63,735 bases of DNA. Origin: Burkholderiales bacterium (GTDB taxonomy: Bacteria > Pseudomonadota > Gammaproteobacteria > Burkholderiales > Burkholderiaceae_C). Location: NCBI GenBank assembly GCA_030604135.1, contig JAUVWL010000023.1, forward strand, positions 1 to 63,735. Reading direction: 5' to 3'. A program made the translations under genes and the position numbers. Below are positions 1 through 10,249 of the stretch, in pieces. The notes under the pieces were generated by a model that worked only from the letters and a program-made list of their open reading frames with translations, ran no database searches and was not told the DNA's origin. The number at the start of each line of letters is the position of its first letter. Position 1 is the stretch's first letter.

Positions 1-1319
1 CCCTGACCTACACGCCCGATGCCGACTACCACGGCAGCGACACCATCAGCTACACCATCAGCGACGGCAATGGCGGCACCGCCAGCGCCACGGTGGCCGT
101 GACGGTCAACCCCGTCAACGACGCGCCTGTGGCCAGGGACGATGGGCCTTTTGAGGTCACACCCGGCCGCAGCGTGACGGGCAACGTGCTGACCAATGAC
201 TCCGATGTGGATGGTGACGTCCTGTTCGTGACCGGTTTTGCCGTGGACACCGATCGGGACGGCGTTCAGGACAGCTTTCTGCCAGGTCAGGTGGCTGTGA
301 TCCGGGGGGTGGGCACCCTGGTGGTGATGGCCGACGGTGGTTTCGTCTTCACCCCGGCAGATGGCTACGCTGGCAACGTGCCCGTGGCCACCTACACGGT
401 GAGCGACGGCCAGGCCCAGGCCACCGCCAACCTGCGTTTCGATGCGGTGCCGGTCGTGCCGCCGCCACCAGCGCCGCCCATTCCGCCGCCCGATCCCGCC
501 CCGGCGCCGGCGCCCGCGCCTGCGCCGGTGTTCAGCAACCCTGCACCAACAGATGTTGGTGCCCAGGGCACATCGGCCCCACCACCGTCTCCTACCGTCT
601 CGTCCGGTTCGCTGTCTCCCGCGCTGCACGTGCTCTATGCCGTGAACACGGCACACACAGAAGGGTTCATCGTGACGTCCGGCCTGTCGCTGGGCACCTC
701 GGACCCGCTGTTGGCGGAAGCCCTGGCCCAGGCACCCGACGGCCTGATGTTCGAAGGCATGGCTGAAATGTCGGCAGCCAGCTTGCTTGCGCCGGAAAGC
801 ATGTCGTATGTCGAACCGGCCCTTCATGTTCAACACGCGGTCCGGCACGAACCGGTGACCACCGAAAACGGCAACTACATCCAGCGGGTGGTGCGCTCGG
901 CGGTGATGGAGTCGCGACTGGGCGATGCGGTCATCCGGACGCAGGCGGAACTGCAGGTCTCAGAAGATGCCTTTGCGCTTTCGCTTCGGTTGCGTGAGGC
1001 TATGTTCGAAAGGAACGATGCACCGAGCGCTTCAGCTGAGGAAGGCGCTCAGGCCAACACGGCGGCTCAGGTACCTGCCAAGCCCGAGGGGCAGGGGCAG
1101 CCGTCCGCTGCGCCACCGGTGCCAGGCTCGGCAGGGGCCGGCAGCGCAGAGGGGCTGGTCATCGAGTCAGAACCATTGCCGGAAGTCAGCGATGAGGAAG
1201 ACGCTTCGACGGGGGAATCTGGCCGAGCAGCACTGGGGTTCCGTGCACAGTTGGCCCGGATGGCCCTGGAGCACGGCAGCTGGGGCCGTCCGGTCACCCG
1301 GGCTACTGTGGCGGCCTGA
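1..1319 (+). CDS. C-terminal part of large cadherin/VCBS-like repeat surface protein (5' partial)
   Basis: The reading frame is open from the window edge (first full codon at base 3) and ends with TGA at 1317-1319, so only the C-terminus is present. The visible N-terminal part has tandem Ig-like/cadherin-like repeat sequence of the tandem-95 kind (motifs YTPDADYHGSDTISYTISDG, NPVNDAPVA, VLTNDSDVDGD, FTPADGYAG). A Pro/Ala-rich linker follows around 465-530. A C-terminal region of about 260 residues comes next that I do not recognise; it is rich in Ala, Glu and Ser and shows no LPXTG motif or RTX nonapeptides. Proteins with such repeats are usually large secreted or surface-anchored adhesins. 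How this one is exported cannot be seen from the fragment. Confidence 0.8.
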   Translation, partial: LTYTPDADYHGSDTISYTISDGNGGTASATVAVTVNPVNDAPVARDDGPFEVTPGRSVTGNVLTNDSDVDGDVLFVTGFAVDTDRDGVQDSFLPGQVAVIRGVGTLVVMADGGFVFTPADGYAGNVPVATYTVSDGQAQATANLRFDAVPVVPPPPAPPIPPPDPAPAPAPAPAPVFSNPAPTDVGAQGTSAPPPSPTVSSGSLSPALHVLYAVNTAHTEGFIVTSGLSLGTSDPLLAEALAQAPDGLMFEGMAEMSAASLLAPESMSYVEPALHVQHAVRHEPVTTENGNYIQRVVRSAVMESRLGDAVIRTQAELQVSEDAFALSLRLREAMFERNDAPSASAEEGAQANTAAQVPAKPEGQGQPSAAPPVPGSAGAGSAEGLVIESEPLPEVSDEEDASTGESGRAALGFRAQLARMALEHGSWGRPVTRATVAA

Positions 1320-1380
1320 ACGCGGATGCGAGGGGCAGATGGCTGGCCCAGGGTATCCTCAGAATGCGATCACTTCCGTC

Positions 1381-1453
1381 ACACCCGCGTACGCGGGTGT
1401 CCATGAACAAGGTGAGACCCTGGTGCTGCGTGGATGCCCGCTTTCGCGGGCAT
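1381..1453. repeat. Paired REP-like palindromes between adhesin and dnaJ
   Basis: Two hairpins lie in the 201-bp gap between the adhesin and dnaJ. One is a perfect 20-bp palindrome at 1381-1400 (ACACCCGCGTACGCGGGTGT). The other is at 1434-1453, with stem ATGCCCGC, loop TTTC and stem GCGGGCAT. With their flanking GTC/GAC bases they resemble the GTCAT-CCCGCG...CGCGGG-ATGAC intergenic elements common in Burkholderiales, and they match the hairpin at 19327-19352 in plan. They could also serve as a transcription end between the convergent genes, although there is no clear T-run. Confidence 0.7.
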
Positions 1454-1520
1454 GACGAGATCTTGGGTCCCTTGATGAAAGTCCAACGGTCCGCTGCGCG
1501 TCCCGTCAGGCTTTCTCCTC

Positions 1521-2654
1521 TTACGAGAAGAAGTCCTTCGCTTTCTCAAACCATCCTTTGTCGTTCGGGCTGTGTTTGTGGCCGCCCTTCTTGAACGACT
1601 CGTCCAGCTCCTTGAGCAGTTTTCGCTGGTGCTCGGTGAGCTTGACCGGGGTCTCCACCGCCACGTGGCAATACAGGTCGCCAGGGTAGCTGCTGCGCAC
1701 ACCCTTGACGCCCTTGCCGCGCAGCCGGAAGGTCTTGCCGCTCTGGGTGCCTTCGGGCAGGTCGATGGTGGCCTTGCCCTGCAGGGTGGGCACGTCGATC
1801 TCGCCGCCCAGGGCAGCCGTGGTCATGCTTACCGGCACCTGGCAGTGCAGGTCGTCGCCCTCGCGTTCGAAGATGTCGTGCTTGCGCAGACGGATCTCGA
1901 TGTAGAGGTCACCGGCCGGCCCGCCGTTCTGGCCGGGCTCGCCGTTGCCGCTGGAGCGGATGCGCTGGCCGTCGTCGATACCGGCGGGAATCTTGATCTC
2001 CAGCGTCTTCTGCTTCTTGATCTTGCCCTGACCATGACAGGTGGTGCAGGGCTCGGGAATGATCTTGCCAGTGCCGTGACAGTGCGGGCAGGTCTGCTGC
2101 ACGCTGAAAAAGCCCTGGCGCATCTGGACCACGCCCTGACCATGGCAGGTGGTGCAGGTCTTGACGCTGGTGCCCGGCTTGGCGCCGGTGCCCTTGCAGG
2201 TGTCGCAGTCGTCCCACGACGGGATGCGGATCTGGGTGTCCTTGCCGTTGGCCGCCTCTTCGAGCGAGATCTCCATGGCGTAGGACAGGTCGGCGCCCCG
2301 GTAGACCTGGCGTCCGCCTCCACCGCGACGAGCGCCGCCAAAAATGTCGCCAAAGATGTCGCCAAAGGCTTCGCCGAAGCCGGCGAAACCGTCGGCGCCG
2401 CCCGGGCCGCCCCTCATGTTGGGGTCGACACCCGCATGGCCGTACTGGTCGTAGGCCGCCTTTTTCTGCGGGTCCGAGAGCATCTCGTAGGCCTCTTTGG
2501 CCTCCTTGAACTTTTCTTCGGCGCCCTTGGCCGCGTCACCCTGGTTGCGGTCCGGGTGGTACTTCATCGCCAGCTTGCGATAAGCCTTCTTGATTTCGTC
2601 GTCGGACGCGTTCTTGGGGACGCCCAGGACTTCGTAAAAATCGCGTTTGGCCAT
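1521..2654 (-). CDS. dnaJ: Chaperone protein DnaJ (Hsp40)
   Basis: This is the co-chaperone that delivers unfolded clients to DnaK and stimulates its ATPase. The 377 residues show the complete class I layout. The J domain has HPD at 33-35. A Gly/Phe-rich linker follows ([19 protein letters not shown]). Four CxxCxGxG zinc motifs come next ([32 protein letters not shown]), then the two C-terminal substrate-binding domains. It is the last gene of grpE-dnaK-dnaJ, 89 bp after dnaK. The gap contains a perfect 9-bp stem (2688-2696 with 2707-2715) that could act in mRNA processing. Identity is secure. Confidence 0.98.
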   Translation of the reverse strand: MAKRDFYEVLGVPKNASDDEIKKAYRKLAMKYHPDRNQGDAAKGAEEKFKEAKEAYEMLSDPQKKAAYDQYGHAGVDPNMRGGPGGADGFAGFGEAFGDIFGDIFGGARRGGGGRQVYRGADLSYAMEISLEEAANGKDTQIRIPSWDDCDTCKGTGAKPGTSVKTCTTCHGQGVVQMRQGFFSVQQTCPHCHGTGKIIPEPCTTCHGQGKIKKQKTLEIKIPAGIDDGQRIRSSGNGEPGQNGGPAGDLYIEIRLRKHDIFEREGDDLHCQVPVSMTTAALGGEIDVPTLQGKATIDLPEGTQSGKTFRLRGKGVKGVRSSYPGDLYCHVAVETPVKLTEHQRKLLKELDESFKKGGHKHSPNDKGWFEKAKDFFS

Positions 2655-2687
2655 GGTGGTGAATCAGGGGGTACTGTTGAGCAGAAA

Positions 2688-2715
2688 CGCCGCGCCAAGT
2701 TGCCCGGGCGCGGCG
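2688..2715 (-). other. Intercistronic hairpin between dnaK and dnaJ
   Basis: CGCCGCGCC at 2688-2696 pairs perfectly with GGCGCGGCG at 2707-2715 around a 10-base loop. There is no U-tract on the minus strand, so it looks like an mRNA processing or stability element inside the operon rather than a strong terminator. Confidence 0.45.
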
Positions 2716-2743
2716 GCGGGGTCAGGCCATCAGCCCGCGGACA

Positions 2744-4678
<1,935 letters not shown>

Positions 4679-4715
4679 TGTGTGCTCCGAAAGAGGATGT
4701 TTGAAACTGTTGTGG

Positions 4716-4743
4716 ATGTGTGGATAAGTCTGGGGATTTCAAG
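4716..4743 (-). promoter_or_regulatory. Possible secondary sigma-32-like promoter upstream of dnaK
   Basis: On the minus strand CTTGAAA (4737-4743) is followed after 13 bases by CCACACAT (4716-4723), a partial match to the heat-shock -10 box CCCCATNT. The -35 is perfect but the -10 is weak, so this is only a candidate internal promoter in the grpE-dnaK gap. Confidence 0.3.
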
Positions 4744-4796
4744 TGGAGGGCGTGGGGATGGGCTGTGGTTTGTGGCCTGGCCTCACGCTGTGCACA

Positions 4797-5369
4797 TCAC
4801 TTGGGGGCTGCCACGGTGACCAGGGCCGGCCGCAGCACGCGCTCGGCGATCAGGTAGCCCTTCTGGAGCACCGTCACGACGGTGTTGGGCTCCTGGTCGG
4901 CCGGCACCATGCTGATGGCCTGGTGCTGGTGCGGGTCGAATTTTTCGCCCGCGGCGGGGGCGATGGCCACCACCTTGTGGCGGGCCAGGGCGCTTTGCAG
5001 CTGTTTCAGGGTGGCTTCGGAGCCCTCGCGCAGCTGCTGCACGCTGGCTTCCTGGATGGCCAGACCGGCCTCGAAGCTGTCGAGTACCGGCAGCAGGCTC
5101 TCGGCAAAGTTCTCGACCGCGAATTTGCGGCTCTTGGCAATCTCTTCCTCGGCCCGGCGGCGGGCGTTCTCGGCCTCGGCTTTGGCGCGAAGGTACTGGT
5201 CGGCCAGGTCGACGTTCTGTGCCTTGAGGGTGGCGTTTTCGTGGCTCAGGGCGTTCAGGGCGTCGGCCTCGGCCGCCGTGGCGGCGGCCAGGGCCTCTTC
5301 CGGACTGAGGGCTTCGTGCGTGGCCGTGGGTGCGTGCTCGGGCTTCGGGTCGGTCGGGGTCTGGCTCAT
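4797..5369 (-). CDS. grpE: Nucleotide exchange factor GrpE
   Basis: GrpE releases ADP from DnaK. The 190-residue product starts at the ATG at 5369 ([12 protein letters not shown]). The open frame continues upstream, but only through sequence that includes the heat-shock promoter. It has an acidic N-terminal tail, a long coiled coil ([20 protein letters not shown], then ARRRAEEEI), and the C-terminal beta domain with the [20 protein letters not shown] and [14 protein letters not shown] signatures. It is first gene of the grpE-dnaK-dnaJ operon. Confidence 0.96.
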   Translation of the reverse strand: MSQTPTDPKPEHAPTATHEALSPEEALAAATAAEADALNALSHENATLKAQNVDLADQYLRAKAEAENARRRAEEEIAKSRKFAVENFAESLLPVLDSFEAGLAIQEASVQQLREGSEATLKQLQSALARHKVVAIAPAAGEKFDPHQHQAISMVPADQEPNTVVTVLQKGYLIAERVLRPALVTVAAPK

Positions 5370-5425
5370 GAGGGTGGTCGGAATGGAACGTGAATCAGGG
5401 TGGCAGCACGCTGCCGTGAGACGGC

Positions 5426-5453
5426 AGATGGGGCCACCCCGGGCGTTTTCAAG
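5426..5453 (-). promoter_or_regulatory. Sigma-32 heat-shock promoter of grpE-dnaK-dnaJ
   Basis: Reading the minus strand, CTTGAAA (5447-5453), a 13-base spacer, and CCCCATCT (5426-5433) match the RpoH consensus CTTGAAA-N13-CCCCATNT completely. The predicted start of transcription lies about 50 bases before the grpE ATG. No CIRCE (HrcA) element is visible nearby. Confidence 0.9.
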
Positions 5454-5530
5454 GGTCGGTCTGACAATTTCCGGGACAGGGGGGCAGGGCAAACACGGAG
5501 ACAATCACGCTTTTTGCGGACGGCAACCCC

Positions 5531-6385
5531 ATGAAACTCTTCCGACACGGCCCCCAGGGGGCCGAGCGCCCCGGTCTGGTGGACGCGCAGGGCCTCTGGC
5601 GTGACCTTTCCGGCGTGGTGGACGACATCGCGCCCGCCGTGCTGGGCCCCGATTCTATGGCCCGGCTGGCGGCGCTGGACGCGGCGGCCCTGCCGGTGGT
5701 GGCGGCCGGTACCCGCTTGGGCCCGTGTGTGGGCGGCGTCGGCAATGTGGTCTGCATTGGCCTGAACTATGCCGACCACGCGGCCGAGGCCGGCCTGAAG
5801 GCGCCAGGTCAGCCCATCGTCTTCAACAAACACCGCGGTGCCATCAGTGGCCCGAACGACGATGTCTGGCTGGCGCCGGGCTCTCAGAAACTGGACTGGG
5901 AGGTGGAGCTGGGTGTGGTGATCGGCACCCGCGCCTTCCATGTCAGCGAGGCCGACGCCCTGCGCCACGTGGCCGGCTACTGCCTGGTCAACGACGTGTC
6001 CGAGCGCGCCTACCAGATCGAATACGAAGGTCAGTGGACCAAGGGCAAGAGCTACCCCACGCATTGCCCGATCGGCCCCTGGCTGGTGACGCCCGACGAG
6101 CTGGGCAACCCGCAGGATGTCGATCTGTGGCTGGACGTCAATGGGCAGCGGCGCCAGACCGGCAACACGCGCACCATGATCTTCGGGGTGGCGCAGATCG
6201 TGAGCTACCTCAGCCGCTTCATGGCGCTCGAGCCCGGCGATGTCATTCCCACCGGCACACCACCCGGCGTGGGCATGGGTGCCAAGCCGCCGGTCTACCT
6301 GCAGGCCGGGGACGTGGTGAGTCTGGGGGGGCGGGGTCTTGGCGAGCAGCGCCAGCGGGTCGTGCCATCGCCTTCAGGGGCCTGA
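5531..6385 (+). CDS. Fumarylacetoacetate hydrolase (FAH) family protein
   Basis: This 284-residue protein belongs to the FAH superfamily, whose metal-dependent members cleave or decarboxylate beta-keto or 2-oxo acids. The metal-binding acidic residues are visible: E124 and E126 in DWEVELGVVIG and D155 in CLVNDVSERA. VCIGLNYADHA and PTGTPPGVGMG are also typical. Candidate activities include 2-oxo-hept-3-ene-dioate/fumarylpyruvate hydrolase, acylpyruvase and ureidoglycolate lyase; sequence alone does not decide. It is convergent with the P450 electron-transfer genes, with a palindrome over its stop codon. It may act on ring-cleavage or side-chain products, which is inference from context only. 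Confidence 0.88.
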   Translation: MKLFRHGPQGAERPGLVDAQGLWRDLSGVVDDIAPAVLGPDSMARLAALDAAALPVVAAGTRLGPCVGGVGNVVCIGLNYADHAAEAGLKAPGQPIVFNKHRGAISGPNDDVWLAPGSQKLDWEVELGVVIGTRAFHVSEADALRHVAGYCLVNDVSERAYQIEYEGQWTKGKSYPTHCPIGPWLVTPDELGNPQDVDLWLDVNGQRRQTGNTRTMIFGVAQIVSYLSRFMALEPGDVIPTGTPPGVGMGAKPPVYLQAGDVVSLGGRGLGEQRQRVVPSPSGA

Positions 6386-6396
6386 AGCTTCAGGCC
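6379..6396. terminator. Palindrome spanning the FAH stop codon, possible bidirectional terminator
   Basis: GGCCTGAAGCTTCAGGCC is a perfect 18-bp palindrome that includes the FAH stop codon (6383-6385). It sits 20 bp from the 3' end of the convergent ferredoxin reductase gene. It lacks a U-tract on either side, so termination is a guess from position. Confidence 0.4.
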
Positions 6397-6415
6397 ACAT
6401 CGGCCATCAAGTGGG

Positions 6416-7666
6416 TCAGCGGCCCACGAGCAGGCTGCCCAGGTCGAAACTGGCGTCACCCGCCTGTGCGAGCGTGGGTGACACGCCCGCGTCCAGCAGC
6501 TTGCGCGCCTGCAGGTGGTCCCTGGCGGCGTTGACGCTGTCCACCGCCAGCAGGCGTTCGCCACTGAAGTGGTAGACGCTGAAGCCGCCGCCGGTCATGT
6601 CACCGCGCACGGCCCAGGCGTCGGCGTCCATCGACAGGCCGGCCATCTGCAGCTTGCGGTCGTACTGGTCGCTCCAGAACCAGGGCGTGGCGGTGAAGGG
6701 CCGGTCCTGTCCCAGCAGGGCAGCCGCTGCACTCTTGCCCTGTTCGGTGGCGTTCTGCACCGATTCCAGCCGCAGCAGCGAACCGTCGGCCAGGCGCCTT
6801 GCGGTGCAGTCGCCGGCCGCGACGATGGACGGGTCCGCCGTGCGCCCGCAGGCGTCCACCACGATGCCGCGGTCACATGCCAGTCCGGCATCGCGCGCCA
6901 GCTGGTCGTTGGCGACCACACCAATGCCGACCACCACCAGACCGGCTGGCAGCACGCGGCCATCGGCCAGCTTCACGCCGCTCACGCCGGTGGCTGCTGC
7001 CTCGATGCCCGCGACCTGTGCGTTCAGCATGAGGTGCACGCCATGGCCACGGTGCAGTTCGGCGTACCAGTCGGACAGCACCGGCGCCAGCACCCGGCCC
7101 AGCAGGCGGGGCGCGGCTTCCAGTACGGTCACGCGGGCGCCTTTCTTGCGCGCGGTGGCCGCCACCTCCAGGCCGATGAAGCCGCCGCCGATCACCACGA
7201 CGGGCTGGTCTTCTTCGATACAGACCGCCAGGCGTTCGGCAATGGCGCTGGCGTCCTCTCGGGAGCGCAGCGGCAGCACGCCTTGTGCGTCAGCGCCCGG
7301 CAGGGGCAGGGCGCGGGGCGTGGCGCCGGTGGACAGCACCAGGCCGGTGTAGGGCAGGGCGCTGCCGTCGGCCAGGTGCAGGGTTTTCGCCGCGCGGTCG
7401 ATGCGTTGCACCGTCACGCCGGTGCGCAGCTCGATGCCCTTGCGGGCCAGCATCTCGGGCGCGCGCATCACCAGCTGCGCCGCGTCCATCTCGCCGGCCA
7501 GCCAGGCCTTGGACAGCGGCGGTCGGTGGTAGGGGCCGTGCGGTTCATCACCCAGCAGGGTGATGCCGCCTTCCCAGCCTCCGGCCCGCAGGGCCTCGGC
7601 GGCCTGCACGCCGGCCTGGCCGGCGCCCACAATGACCATGCCGGGCGTGGTCATGGCCGCCGTCAT
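6416..7666 (-). CDS. NAD(P)/FAD-dependent ferredoxin reductase
   Basis: This is the flavoprotein of the P450 electron chain: it takes electrons from NAD(P)H and passes them to the 2Fe-2S ferredoxin. The 416 residues start at ATG 7666, which overlaps the ferredoxin stop as ATGA; the open frame upstream is only the ferredoxin gene in another frame. The N-terminal FAD-binding motif is MVIVGAGQAGVQAAEALR, the NAD-binding motif is VVVIGGGFIGLEVAATARKK, and the second FAD contact is PSIVAAGDCT, as in putidaredoxin and rubredoxin reductases. It is translated in line with the ferredoxin and P450. The partners support the assignment. Confidence 0.93.
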   Translation of the reverse strand: MTAAMTTPGMVIVGAGQAGVQAAEALRAGGWEGGITLLGDEPHGPYHRPPLSKAWLAGEMDAAQLVMRAPEMLARKGIELRTGVTVQRIDRAAKTLHLADGSALPYTGLVLSTGATPRALPLPGADAQGVLPLRSREDASAIAERLAVCIEEDQPVVVIGGGFIGLEVAATARKKGARVTVLEAAPRLLGRVLAPVLSDWYAELHRGHGVHLMLNAQVAGIEAAATGVSGVKLADGRVLPAGLVVVGIGVVANDQLARDAGLACDRGIVVDACGRTADPSIVAAGDCTARRLADGSLLRLESVQNATEQGKSAAAALLGQDRPFTATPWFWSDQYDRKLQMAGLSMDADAWAVRGDMTGGGFSVYHFSGERLLAVDSVNAARDHLQARKLLDAGVSPTLAQAGDASFDLGSLLVGR

Positions 7667-7986
7667 TCCTGGCACTCGGGCAGGGTCACCAAGCCGCCCT
7701 CCAGTGCGGGGCTGGCCTTGATCTGGCAGGCCAGGCGGCTGTTGGGCCGGCGCTCGGCCACCACGTTCTCCAGCATGTCCAGCTCGCCCTGCGAGGGCGG
7801 CGGCAGCACGCCGGCCAGCAGCTCGTCGACATAGCAGTGGCAGGTGGCGCAGGCGCAGGAGCCGCCGCACTCGCCGATGATGCCGTCAATGCCGTTGGTG
7901 GTGGCGCCCTGCATCAGGCTCCAGCCGTCGGCCAGGTCGATGGTGGTGGACTGGCCATTGGCCTCGACATAGGTGATGTGTGCCAT
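7663..7986 (-). CDS. 2Fe-2S ferredoxin (adrenodoxin/putidaredoxin type)
   Basis: This small electron carrier has 107 residues and the vertebrate-type ligand spacing C40-x5-C46-x2-C49-x36-C86. Two additional cysteines lie in the same loop (GECGGSCACATCHCY), which is usual for putidaredoxin-like proteins. Its family partners are a class I bacterial P450 and an FAD reductase, exactly the genes on either side. The gene lies 21 bp downstream of the P450 and overlaps the reductase start by four bases, so the three are one operon. Confidence 0.95.
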   Translation of the reverse strand: MAHITYVEANGQSTTIDLADGWSLMQGATTNGIDGIIGECGGSCACATCHCYVDELLAGVLPPPSQGELDMLENVVAERRPNSRLACQIKASPALEGGLVTLPECQE

Positions 7987-8007
7987 CGTGGGTTCTCGCG
8001 TTGTGAG

Positions 8008-9195
8008 TTACAGAGCCTTGAGCTGCAGCACCAGGGGGCTGCGGAAGGTCGATGAGGGCATCCAGGGCAGCTGGTCGGCCACGCGCTGGTAGTCCGGCAC
8101 GACCTGATGGAATTCCTCGAACGCGATCTTGACCGCCAGACGGGCAATCGCGGTGCCCAGGCAGGCGTGCACGCCGCCGCCAAAACCCAGGTGGCCGCGC
8201 GGCTTGCGCGTGATGTCATAGACATCGGGATTGGGGAACTGGCGTTCGTCGCGGTTGCCGCTGCCATAGGCCAGGCAGACAAAGTCGCCTTCCTTCATGG
8301 TCTGGCCGTGCAGGGTCACGTCCTTCATCAGGCGGCGGCGGAAGCGCTGGGCCGAGGTGTTGAAGCGCAGGCTTTCCTCGATCGCGTCCGGCAGCAGGGC
8401 CGGGTTGGCCACCACGGCGCGGCGGGCTTCGTCAAACGTGGCCAGGTTGTAGGCGAACATCATCATGAAGCCGCCCAGCGATTCCACGCCGGCCATGATC
8501 AGCGTGGTGGTGGTCAGCAGCACCTCGCGGTCGTCCAGCCGGTCGCCGTCGATCTCGGCCAGCGCGAAGTGGCTGATCAGGTCGTTCTTCGGTTCGGCGC
8601 GGCGCATGGCGATCACCTTGCTGGCGTACTCCTGCATCCAGTTGTAGGCCGCAATGTGCTCGGGTCCCTTGGCGCGGGTGCGGGCATCGCTCTGCACCAT
8701 CAGCACCGCGTTGTCTCGCACCTCGTGCTCGGGCACCAGGGCATCGTCGCCCATGGGCAGGCCCAGTGCGGCCATCAGCACCTTGACGGTGAACTGCGAG
8801 GACACGTCCTTGAAGTCGAACTCGCCCACGCCGCGCAGCTGGCCAAAGACCTGTTTGGCGACGTCGCGGATCGGCTCTTCGAGCGCCAGCAGGTTGCGCT
8901 TCATGAACGCGTGCTGGATCAGCCCGCGCAGGCGGTCGTGCTTGGGTGGGTCTGAGCTGCCCAGGGTCGCGCCGGCACGGCCGGGCAGCTCGGTCATCAG
9001 GTTGCCGCTGGCGCTGGAGTAGGTCTGCCAGTCCTGGCCGGCGGTCACGATGTCGCTGTAGCGCGAGAGCACCCACATCTGCGCTTCCTCGCTCCAGAAG
9101 CAGGGGTGTTCGTCGCGCAGTCGCTTGTAGGTCGGGAAGGGGTCGGCGTCGATGGCCGGCGAATACGGGTCGAAATGGAAGCTGCCCAGGCTCAT
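8008..9195 (-). CDS. Cytochrome P450, class I bacterial type
   Basis: This 395-residue soluble P450 takes two electrons from the adjacent ferredoxin. Visible landmarks are the K-helix ExxR (E274-R277), the heme loop LGFGGGVHACLG with axial Cys345, and the I-helix AGVES at 235-239. The family usually has Thr where this protein has Ser239, next to an acid (AGxD/ET), so the acid-alcohol pair here is Glu-Ser. YDITRK-x2-GHLGFG resembles aromatic-acid and terpene P450s, but I cannot name a substrate. The gene leads the P450-ferredoxin-reductase operon and is divergent from an AraC regulator that probably controls it. The ATG is preceded by GGAGAC. Confidence 0.95.
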   Translation of the reverse strand: MSLGSFHFDPYSPAIDADPFPTYKRLRDEHPCFWSEEAQMWVLSRYSDIVTAGQDWQTYSSASGNLMTELPGRAGATLGSSDPPKHDRLRGLIQHAFMKRNLLALEEPIRDVAKQVFGQLRGVGEFDFKDVSSQFTVKVLMAALGLPMGDDALVPEHEVRDNAVLMVQSDARTRAKGPEHIAAYNWMQEYASKVIAMRRAEPKNDLISHFALAEIDGDRLDDREVLLTTTTLIMAGVESLGGFMMMFAYNLATFDEARRAVVANPALLPDAIEESLRFNTSAQRFRRRLMKDVTLHGQTMKEGDFVCLAYGSGNRDERQFPNPDVYDITRKPRGHLGFGGGVHACLGTAIARLAVKIAFEEFHQVVPDYQRVADQLPWMPSSTFRSPLVLQLKAL

Positions 9196-9307
9196 GCTCG
9201 TGTCTCCTTCAGGTGGGTCGTGGAGTTGAACTGTAGGCGCGCCCGGGCTTCATGCCACTGCACAAAGTAGGGATAATTCTTGTACTTTTCGATCAAGGAG
9301 ACAGGCG
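9196..9307. promoter_or_regulatory. Divergent promoter region between P450 operon and AraC regulator
   Basis: A 112-bp gap holds both starts. Each gene has a good ribosome site: GGAGAC before the P450 and AAGGAGAC before the regulator ATG at 9308. The centre is the only AT-rich stretch (around 9264-9295). No clear palindrome is visible. AraC-type control from here is inferred from geometry. Confidence 0.5.
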
Positions 9308-10249
9308 ATGGCCGAAGTGGCAACAGCACGCAAAGAGGCGGCAGAGCTCCGCCGTCCTTCGAACAGCATCCCCCGTTTCGCGCTTTACGGCGAGGCACCC
9401 AAAGCGGGGCAGGAGCTGCTGCACATCGAGGAAGTGCAGTCCCGCAGCCGGCGCTACCACTGGGAAATCGACGCTCATTTGCACCAGGGTCTGTACCAGA
9501 TTCTCTGGCTGGCCGCGGGTTCTGCTGAGGTGATGCTGGACGAGTGGCGGGCCACGGTGCAAGGGCCGTCGGCCATTGTGGTTCCTCCTGGGGTGGTGCA
9601 TGGCTTTCGTTTTGCGCCCGAGACCGATGGCCGGGTGCTGACGCTCAGCGCCCGGTTCTTGGTCGAAGGCGAGTTCGAAGATATTGGCAAGGCCTTCCGC
9701 CAGCTGTTCTCGGCCCCAGGCGTCTTGCACTTTTCTGAAGACGATAGCGATGCCCTGCGCCTGGGTGTCCAGTTGGCCGAGCTGTCGGCCGAGTTTGCCT
9801 TGCCCGGTACGGGTGACGCCCCTGTGCTGCGCTGGCTTGCGCGCGCGGTGGTCTGGCGCCTGGCGCGGGCGAGCGAACAGGGCCAGCGTGCAGGGGGTGA
9901 CGCCCGGGTACACCAGGCCTTGTTCACCCGCTTCCTGCTGCTGGTCGAGCAGCACTTTCTGGAGCACTGGCCCATGGAGCGCTACGCCTCGCGCCTGGGC
10001 TTGTCCACCCAGCGACTGAACCGCCTGGTGCGCGCCGAGAGGGGCTGCACCGCCCTGGAGCTGGTGCACGAGCGCCTCACGCGCGAGGCCTGCCGGCGTC
10101 TGGTCTACATCGCGGCGCCTGCTGCCAGTCTCGCCCTGGAACTGGGCTTTGAAGACCCGGCCTACTTTTCCCGCTTCTTCAAGCGGCGCACCGGCCGCAG
10201 CCCGCAGCAATGGCGGCGCGAACACATCGGGCAGGCTGCCGCCGGCTGA
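9308..10249 (+). CDS. AraC-family transcriptional regulator, PobR-like
   Basis: The product has 313 residues, with a cupin-type ligand domain in the first 150 (IPRFALYGE, HWEIDAHLHQGLYQILWL, VVPPGVVHGF) and a C-terminal double helix-turn-helix (ERYASRLGLSTQRLNRLV, then LALELGFEDPAYFSRFFKRR). The N-terminal signature is like the AraC-type PobR/PobC regulators that activate p-hydroxybenzoate hydroxylase genes, so an aromatic acid is a likely inducer. That is family knowledge plus inference. It is divergent from the P450 operon. Its TGA abuts the LysR stop on the other strand. Confidence 0.9.
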   Translation: MAEVATARKEAAELRRPSNSIPRFALYGEAPKAGQELLHIEEVQSRSRRYHWEIDAHLHQGLYQILWLAAGSAEVMLDEWRATVQGPSAIVVPPGVVHGFRFAPETDGRVLTLSARFLVEGEFEDIGKAFRQLFSAPGVLHFSEDDSDALRLGVQLAELSAEFALPGTGDAPVLRWLARAVVWRLARASEQGQRAGGDARVHQALFTRFLLLVEQHFLEHWPMERYASRLGLSTQRLNRLVRAERGCTALELVHERLTREACRRLVYIAAPAASLALELGFEDPAYFSRFFKRRTGRSPQQWRREHIGQAAAG

